Origin: JAVBPR01 sp031549485
GTDB lineage: Bacteria > Bacillota > Clostridia > Oscillospirales > Feifaniaceae
DNA length: 64,000 nucleotides
Assembly: GCA_031549485.1 (NCBI GenBank)
Contig: JAVBPR010000015.1
Location: forward strand, 76,394-140,393
Reading direction: 5' to 3'
Shown here: piece by piece, positions 59,664-64,000 of the stretch
How positions within the stretch are numbered: position 1 is the first letter of the stretch
Layout: each line of letters begins with the position of its first letter
The notes under the pieces: model-generated
What the model saw: only the letters and a program-made list of their open reading frames with translations
Databases searched by the model: none
What the model was told of the DNA's origin: nothing
Translations under genes and position numbers: made by a program

Positions 59664-60677
59664 TTGGAAAAGGTGCTTGTCGCCATGAGCGGCGGAGTAG
59701 ACAGCAGCGCGGCGGCGATTTTACTTTTAAAACAGGGATACGAAGTTGCGGGGGCGACCATGAAACTCGGATTTCCCGAAACCGACGCGGCGGTGCCCGA
59801 GGCAAAAGAAATTTGTGAAAAAATCGGGATAAAACACTTTGAGTTTGATTTTGCCGGTGAGTTTTCGGAAAATGTTATAAAACCATTTATCGAAGAATAT
59901 CGGGCAGGCCATACGCCGAACCCGTGTGTTTTTTGCAACAAATATTTGAAATTCGGCGCGTTTCTCAAAAGAGCTCTCGAGCTCGGCTATGAAAAAATCG
60001 CGACCGGGCATTACGCGGCAATCGAAAAAGACGGCGGATATTTGAAAATCAGGCGCACCGAGGAAAAGGATCAAAGCTACGTTCTCTATAACTTAAATCA
60101 GGAGATTTTGGAAAAACTTATCCTGCCTGTTTCGGGAATGTCAAAAACGCAGGTGCGAAAAATATGCGCAGGTGAAGGGCTTTCGGTTGCGGAAAAAAAG
60201 GATTCGCAGGATATCTGCTTCCTAAAAAATCGCAGCTATTCAGATTTCGTCGGCGAAACCGCGCCGGGCGATTTTGTCGATAAAAGCGGCAGTATTTTAG
60301 GCAGGCACGGAGGGATTTCAAAGTATACTATAGGCCAGCGCAAAGGGCTTTTCATCTCTGCTCCCAATCCGCTTTATGTCACCGATATTATCGCGGCGGA
60401 AAATAAAGTGGTTCTCGGGGAGGAAGCGGATTTATATACAAAAAAATTCGAGATAACAAATTTTAACTTTTGTTATCCCCTGAAAAGTGATATAATTTTC
60501 AAAGTCGCCGTCCGGTATAACGCAAAACCGGAGGAGGCGACGGTGAAAATTTGCGATACCAAATGCGAAATTGAATTTTCGCAGCCGCAACGGGCGGTCA
60601 CGCTCGGACAGTCCGCCGTAATTTATGAAAACGGATTTTTGCAGGGCGGCGGAATTATCAGCAGGAGAAATTTATGA
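59664..60677 (+). CDS. mnmA: tRNA-specific 2-thiouridylase
   Basis: 337 aa, a little shorter than the usual 355-370; TTG start after GAGGG. PP-loop AMSGGVDSSAAAILLLKQGY, catalytic cysteine in TPNPCVFCNKYLKFGAF, second cysteine in KKDSQDICFL, then DFVDKSGSILGRHGGISKYT and YTIGQRKGL and the barrel domain. It makes s2U34 in tRNA Lys/Glu/Gln, taking sulfur from a cysteine desulfurase. Its stop overlaps the next start (ATGA). Confidence 0.95.
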   Translation: MEKVLVAMSGGVDSSAAAILLLKQGYEVAGATMKLGFPETDAAVPEAKEICEKIGIKHFEFDFAGEFSENVIKPFIEEYRAGHTPNPCVFCNKYLKFGAFLKRALELGYEKIATGHYAAIEKDGGYLKIRRTEEKDQSYVLYNLNQEILEKLILPVSGMSKTQVRKICAGEGLSVAEKKDSQDICFLKNRSYSDFVGETAPGDFVDKSGSILGRHGGISKYTIGQRKGLFISAPNPLYVTDIIAAENKVVLGEEADLYTKKFEITNFNFCYPLKSDIIFKVAVRYNAKPEEATVKICDTKCEIEFSQPQRAVTLGQSAVIYENGFLQGGGIISRRNL

Positions 60678-61867
60678 TAAACAGAAGCGAAAAATTAAAT
60701 AATGTAAGATACGATATCAGAGGGAAACTTGTCGATATCGCGTCCGAAATGGAAGAGCGCGGCGAGTCGATAATTAAGCTGAATATAGGCAACTTGGCGC
60801 CTTATGGTTTCGACGCGCCAAAGGAGCTTTTTGACGATATAATCAGAAATCTCAAAAACGCACAGGGCTATACCGACAGCCGCGGAATTTTCTCGGCGCG
60901 GAAAGCCATTATGCAGTTTTACCAGCTTCAGGGGCTGAAAAACCTTGATGTAAACGATATTTTTCTCGGCAACGGCGTTTCCGAGCTTATAATTAACGTC
61001 ATGCAGGCGCTTTGTAATCCGGGCGATGAAATTCTTCTTCCGAGCCCTGTTTATCCGCTATGGTCGGCGGCTGTCACCCTCGCGGGCGGCAAGGTGGTGC
61101 ATTATATGTGCGATGAATCGGCCGATTGGCTTCCCGACATCGAGGATATGAAGAAAAAGGTGTCGGACAGGACAAAAGCGATAGTAATTATCAATCCGAA
61201 TAACCCGACAGGCGCCGTTTACGGGATAGATGTTTTAAAGGAAATCGTCGAAATAGCAAGGCAAAATAAGCTGATGCTTCTTTCGGACGAAATTTATGAC
61301 CACCTCGTGATGGACGATATCAAATTTACCTCTATTGCGTCGCTCGCGCCAGACCTGTTTTGCGCCACATTTAACGGCCTTTCAAAATCCTACAGGGCGA
61401 CCGGATTCCGCTCCGGCTGGGTGGTTTTTTCGGGCGAAAAAGAAGCGGCGCGTGATTTTATCGAGGGGGTTTATCTTCTCTCCTCGATGCGCCTTTGCTC
61501 CAACGCCCCGGCGCAGTATATTATCCAAACCTGCGTCGGCGGATATCAGTCGATAAAAGAATTTGTCGAGCCGGGCGGAAGGATATACGACCAGCGCGAA
61601 TTTATGTTTAACGCAATCGAAAATATTCCCGGGCTGACGGTGGTAAAGCCGAAAGCGGCGTTTTATATGTTCCCGAAATTCGACAAGGCGAAGCTCGGCT
61701 ACGAGAAGGACAACAAAATGGCGATAGACCTTCTCCGAAGAGAAAAGGTGCTTGTCGTTCCGGGCAGCGGATTCGATTATCCGGGCAACTCGCATTTTCG
61801 GATGACCTATCTTCCTGATGTCACTACCCTCGCTACGGTGGCAAAAAGATTTTCAAGATTTTTCTAA
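60674..61867 (+). CDS. Class I/II pyridoxal-phosphate aminotransferase
   Basis: 397 aa, fold-type I. GYTDSRGIFSARKAIMQFYQ, NGVSELIINVMQALCNPGDE, PSPVYPLWSAAVTLAGG, NPNNPTGAVYG, LLSDEIYDHLVMD, and the PLP lysine in FNGLSKSYRATGFRSGWVVF. The pattern is close to AlaA/YutE-type alanine aminotransferases (pyruvate-glutamate). Other 2-oxo acids are possible. Translationally coupled to mnmA; followed by two strong terminator-like hairpins. Confidence 0.9.
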   Translation: MINRSEKLNNVRYDIRGKLVDIASEMEERGESIIKLNIGNLAPYGFDAPKELFDDIIRNLKNAQGYTDSRGIFSARKAIMQFYQLQGLKNLDVNDIFLGNGVSELIINVMQALCNPGDEILLPSPVYPLWSAAVTLAGGKVVHYMCDESADWLPDIEDMKKKVSDRTKAIVIINPNNPTGAVYGIDVLKEIVEIARQNKLMLLSDEIYDHLVMDDIKFTSIASLAPDLFCATFNGLSKSYRATGFRSGWVVFSGEKEAARDFIEGVYLLSSMRLCSNAPAQYIIQTCVGGYQSIKEFVEPGGRIYDQREFMFNAIENIPGLTVVKPKAAFYMFPKFDKAKLGYEKDNKMAIDLLRREKVLVVPGSGFDYPGNSHFRMTYLPDVTTLATVAKRFSRFF

Positions 61868-61875
61868 AAAATGTT

Positions 61876-61953
61876 GCCCCGCGGCGAATTCGCCGCGGGG
61901 CTCTGTCGTTTAATTAAAAAGTGTCCCCTGCCGTGCGGCAGGGGACACTTTTT
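61876..61953. terminator. Two successive hairpins between converging operons
   Basis: GCCCCGCGGCGAA / TTCGCCGCGGGGC (61876-61901, a 26-bp palindrome), then AAAAAGTGTCCCCTGCC / GGCAGGGGACACTTTTT (61916-61953) around GTGC. The second is a strong bidirectional terminator. Confidence 0.85.
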
Positions 61954-61997
61954 TTGTTTCATTCATAATCACGCAAAATGAGCTTTATATCCCGCGG

Positions 61998-62858
61998 TTA
62001 TTCAAGCCCTTTGAGTTCTTCAACTTCCTCTTTGTTAAGTTTTATAACGCTGTCTTTAATAATTTTGATATCTTTTACGTTATAGCTTTTCGGGCCGTCT
62101 TCGCTGTCCGCGTCAAGCCGCACCGAAAGGTCGCCTTTGAGGAGATTTACCGAAACAACGGTGCCTTTTCCGTCCGGCGTTGAAATTATTGCGCCGGGTT
62201 TCGGCGTTTTTCGAAGCAAATCCTCGTAAGCGCTCTGCTCGTATTTGAGGCAGCACATAAGGCGGCCGCATGTCCCCGAAATTTTCACAGGATTAAGCGA
62301 AAGCCCTTGTTCTTTTGCCATTTTTATCGAAACAGGCTGAAAATCGGGCAAAAAGCGCGAGCAGCAAAACGGCTGGCCGCAGATTCCGAGACCGCCGAGC
62401 ATTTTGGCCTCGTCGCGAACGCCGATTTGACGGAGTTCGATACGGGTGCGGAAAACCGAGGCGAGGTCTTTGACAAGATCGCGGAAATCGATTCTGCCCT
62501 CAGCGGTAAAATAAAACAAAATTTTATTATTATCAAAGGTGAATTCAACGTCGACAAGTTTCATTTCGAGCTTATGCTCGGCAATTTTCTTTTCGCAAAG
62601 GGCGAAAGCGTCCTGCTCGCGTTTAAGGTTTTCAGCGAGCTTCGCGGCGTCGTCTTCGGTCGCCTTGCGAAGAACTTTTTTAAGGGGCATAACAACGGCG
62701 GAGTTCGGCACGTCGCAGTTTGCCATAACCACCTCGCCGAATTCAACGCCGCGCGCGGTTTCAACAATGGCGTTTTCGCCGATTTCAAAATCTATACCAA
62801 CCGGATCAAAGTAATAAACTTTTCCGACCTTTTTAAAACGAATTCCGATAACTAACAA
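61998..62858 (-). CDS. ricT: RicT / YaaT (PSP1 domain) protein
   Basis: 286 aa, TTG start after GGGAGGACG. PSP1 domain (about 60-190) with the conserved cysteine set GGLGICGQPFCCSRFL and TCGRLMCCLKYEQ. In B. subtilis RicT joins RicA and RicF in an Fe-S-binding complex that assists RNase Y maturation of operon mRNAs and affects sporulation and competence. ricA/ricF are not in the window. It overlaps holB by 7 bp. Confidence 0.93.
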   Translation of the reverse strand: MLVIGIRFKKVGKVYYFDPVGIDFEIGENAIVETARGVEFGEVVMANCDVPNSAVVMPLKKVLRKATEDDAAKLAENLKREQDAFALCEKKIAEHKLEMKLVDVEFTFDNNKILFYFTAEGRIDFRDLVKDLASVFRTRIELRQIGVRDEAKMLGGLGICGQPFCCSRFLPDFQPVSIKMAKEQGLSLNPVKISGTCGRLMCCLKYEQSAYEDLLRKTPKPGAIISTPDGKGTVVSVNLLKGDLSVRLDADSEDGPKSYNVKDIKIIKDSVIKLNKEEVEELKGLE

Positions 62859-63718
62859 TTTGCGTCCTCCCAGCAGTTTATTAAAAAATTAAGCGGCACA
62901 AGGGAAAACGCGTTTATCCCTGCCGCGTAACGGGCTTTTTTCATTGAATCAATTATAGCTATGGCTGATTTTTTTGTCAAATTCGGCGCTGCCTGCAAAA
63001 CCTCTTTTGCAAGCGCGGATGTTTTGCCACCCTCGAGAGATTTGGCGCATTCCAAAAGAATTTCGGCAATCTCATCGGCGACCTTCATGAAAAACTGCGG
63101 ATCCGATAGCTTTTTAGAAATCGGCAAAAGGTCGTAAAGTCTGCCGCTGTGGCTTTTTATCACGATTTCCTTGGCGAGGGCGAAAGCCGCTTCGTCGCTC
63201 GGTTTTTCCGATTCAAGATTAAGTACGACGCTTCTCGAAACGATGGTGGGAAGAAGCGAGCCGATATCTTTGCATAAAAGAATTATCACGCCGTAAGGAG
63301 GCGGCTCCTCGAGCGATTTTAAAAGCGCGTTTTGCGCGGCGGTGTTCATGGTTTCCGCGCCTGAAATTATGTATATTTTCCGCTCCGCTTCGCTCGGGCG
63401 GATGTAAATATCGCTTTTCAAATTTCGGATGCTCTCGATAAGAACCGCGCCGTTTTTGCCTCCGCCGCTGACGAAAATAATGTCCGGATGCCCCGAAACG
63501 GCAGTTTTAACGCACGCGCGGCAATGCCCGCAGGGAAGCCCGTCCAAAGGGCTTTCGCAGAGCAAACTGCGGCAAAAACCTTCCGATATTTCGCAAAGGA
63601 GGGTTTCATCGGGGCAGACGAAAATATACGCGTGCGAAACGCCGCCGCACGAAACCGCCCTTTGGAGAGCGGTGCAAAGCTGCTTATTATTTTCGATTTC
63701 GTTTAGTGATTTAGGCAT
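62852..63718 (-). CDS. holB: DNA polymerase III subunit delta'
   Basis: 288 aa. AAA+ clamp-loader fold with the zinc knot CGHCRACVKTAVSGHPDI, sensor-like SGAETMNTAAQNALLKSLEE and PPPYGVIILLCKDI; the Walker A lysine is absent, as usual for delta'. It forms part of the clamp-loader ring on the replisome. Its start overlaps the end of the decarboxylase gene, and ricT follows with overlap; decarboxylase-(tmk)-holB-ricT is a familiar Firmicutes order. Confidence 0.93.
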   Translation of the reverse strand: MPKSLNEIENNKQLCTALQRAVSCGGVSHAYIFVCPDETLLCEISEGFCRSLLCESPLDGLPCGHCRACVKTAVSGHPDIIFVSGGGKNGAVLIESIRNLKSDIYIRPSEAERKIYIISGAETMNTAAQNALLKSLEEPPPYGVIILLCKDIGSLLPTIVSRSVVLNLESEKPSDEAAFALAKEIVIKSHSGRLYDLLPISKKLSDPQFFMKVADEIAEILLECAKSLEGGKTSALAKEVLQAAPNLTKKSAIAIIDSMKKARYAAGINAFSLVPLNFLINCWEDANC

Positions 63719-64000
63719 TTTTTATTACCGTTACCGTTTCAAATTCATTTTGGTGCCGCGTGCAAAATTCCGGCGAAAAAATCTCGCCTGGGAGGACAAG
63801 CGGAATTGCGGGAGGATAAATGTAAAGCGGCCGCGCGGCGACTTTTCCGGCGGCGTGTGAAAGTGGAAGAATTTCGCACTGCGAAAAAAACGCTTGCCGC
63901 AAGGAAACAGCGGTATCCGGCAGGGCGGTTTTTTCTATGATTTTTTTCGGATATTTTTTAGGCGGAAGCGCGCTCTCCAGCCGCGCCGCGTCGTCTTCGT
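63711..64000 (-). CDS. Orn/Lys/Arg decarboxylase, C-terminal end (truncated by window edge)
   Basis: Only the last 96 codons are present; the gene begins beyond base 64000. The tail SHAAGKVAARPLYIYPPAIP and VLPGEIF is the conserved C-terminal domain of bacterial ornithine/lysine/arginine decarboxylases (fold-type I PLP enzymes, polyamine synthesis). The PLP lysine lies outside the window, so substrate is not determined. The stop at 63711-63713 overlaps the holB start by 8 bp. Confidence 0.85.
   Translation of the reverse strand, partial: EDDAARLESALPPKKYPKKIIEKTALPDTAVSLRQAFFSQCEILPLSHAAGKVAARPLYIYPPAIPLVLPGEIFSPEFCTRHQNEFETVTVIKNA

Overview
The window reads as one contiguous, gene-dense chromosomal stretch of a low-to-mid-GC Gram-positive bacterium, most likely an anaerobic member of the Clostridia. 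Supporting signs are a walRK-yycHI-murA-walJ-rlmH cluster, an SLH-domain surface protein, RicT (YaaT), a YwiB-type DUF1934 protein, a small clostridial ferredoxin, an FNT formate/nitrite channel, strong GGAGG ribosome sites, frequent TTG starts, and classical TTGACA/TATAAT promoters and U-tailed terminators. No rRNA, phage, transposase or CRISPR array is visible. Genus and species cannot be fixed from this sequence alone.

Layout. 1-1.3 kb: 5' part of an MTA/SAH-deaminase-like amidohydrolase, a TipA-type MerR regulator and tRNA-Ala(CGC). 1.5-7.5 kb: a membrane-bound 7TM-LuxR regulator, an orphan LuxR HTH protein and a 1364-aa SLH surface protein, with a terminator hairpin set directly in front of the orphan HTH gene. 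7.6-12.1 kb: a TetR repressor divergent from an MMPL exporter and its coiled-coil partner. 12.1-17.2 kb: FNT channel and an mglBAC-like sugar ABC operon with a small tail-anchored protein. 17.5-26.9 kb: M23 endopeptidase, WalR/WalK/YycH/YycI, MurA, WalJ and RlmH, forming a cell-wall homeostasis block. 27-30.9 kb: TIM-barrel isomerase, TrmB, MscL, tRNA-Ala(GGC) with a 5' tRNA fragment beside it, and an ABC-2 exporter.

31-44 kb: a WG-repeat lipoprotein, a polysaccharide deacetylase, tRNA-Gly followed by a repeat-rich gap, RidA, an E2-like acyltransferase with a degenerate active site plus an acyl-CoA synthetase, a 26-codon gene, cca, a CDF transporter, a serine hydrolase, ThiN and GpsA. 44-48.5 kb: rpsB-tsf and a second two-component system. 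48.5-56.3 kb (minus strand): RsmI, a TrmN6-like methyltransferase, an atypical ferredoxin, and a six-gene run ilvE-DUF3810-ddl-murI-DUF1934-ctpA. 56.4-61.9 kb: argS, a deacetylase fold lacking its metal histidines, a TM2 protein, mnmA and an aminotransferase. 61.9-64 kb (minus): RicT, DNA polymerase III delta' and the end of an Orn/Lys/Arg decarboxylase.

Most of the window is housekeeping. The parts most likely to be under-described are the 7TM-LuxR/orphan-HTH/surface-protein unit with its hairpin leader, the ferredoxin that lacks a cluster ligand, the inactive-looking acyltransferase and deacetylase, the 26-codon gene at 38.1 kb, and the argS/ilvE divergent promoters that share one palindrome for both -35 boxes.
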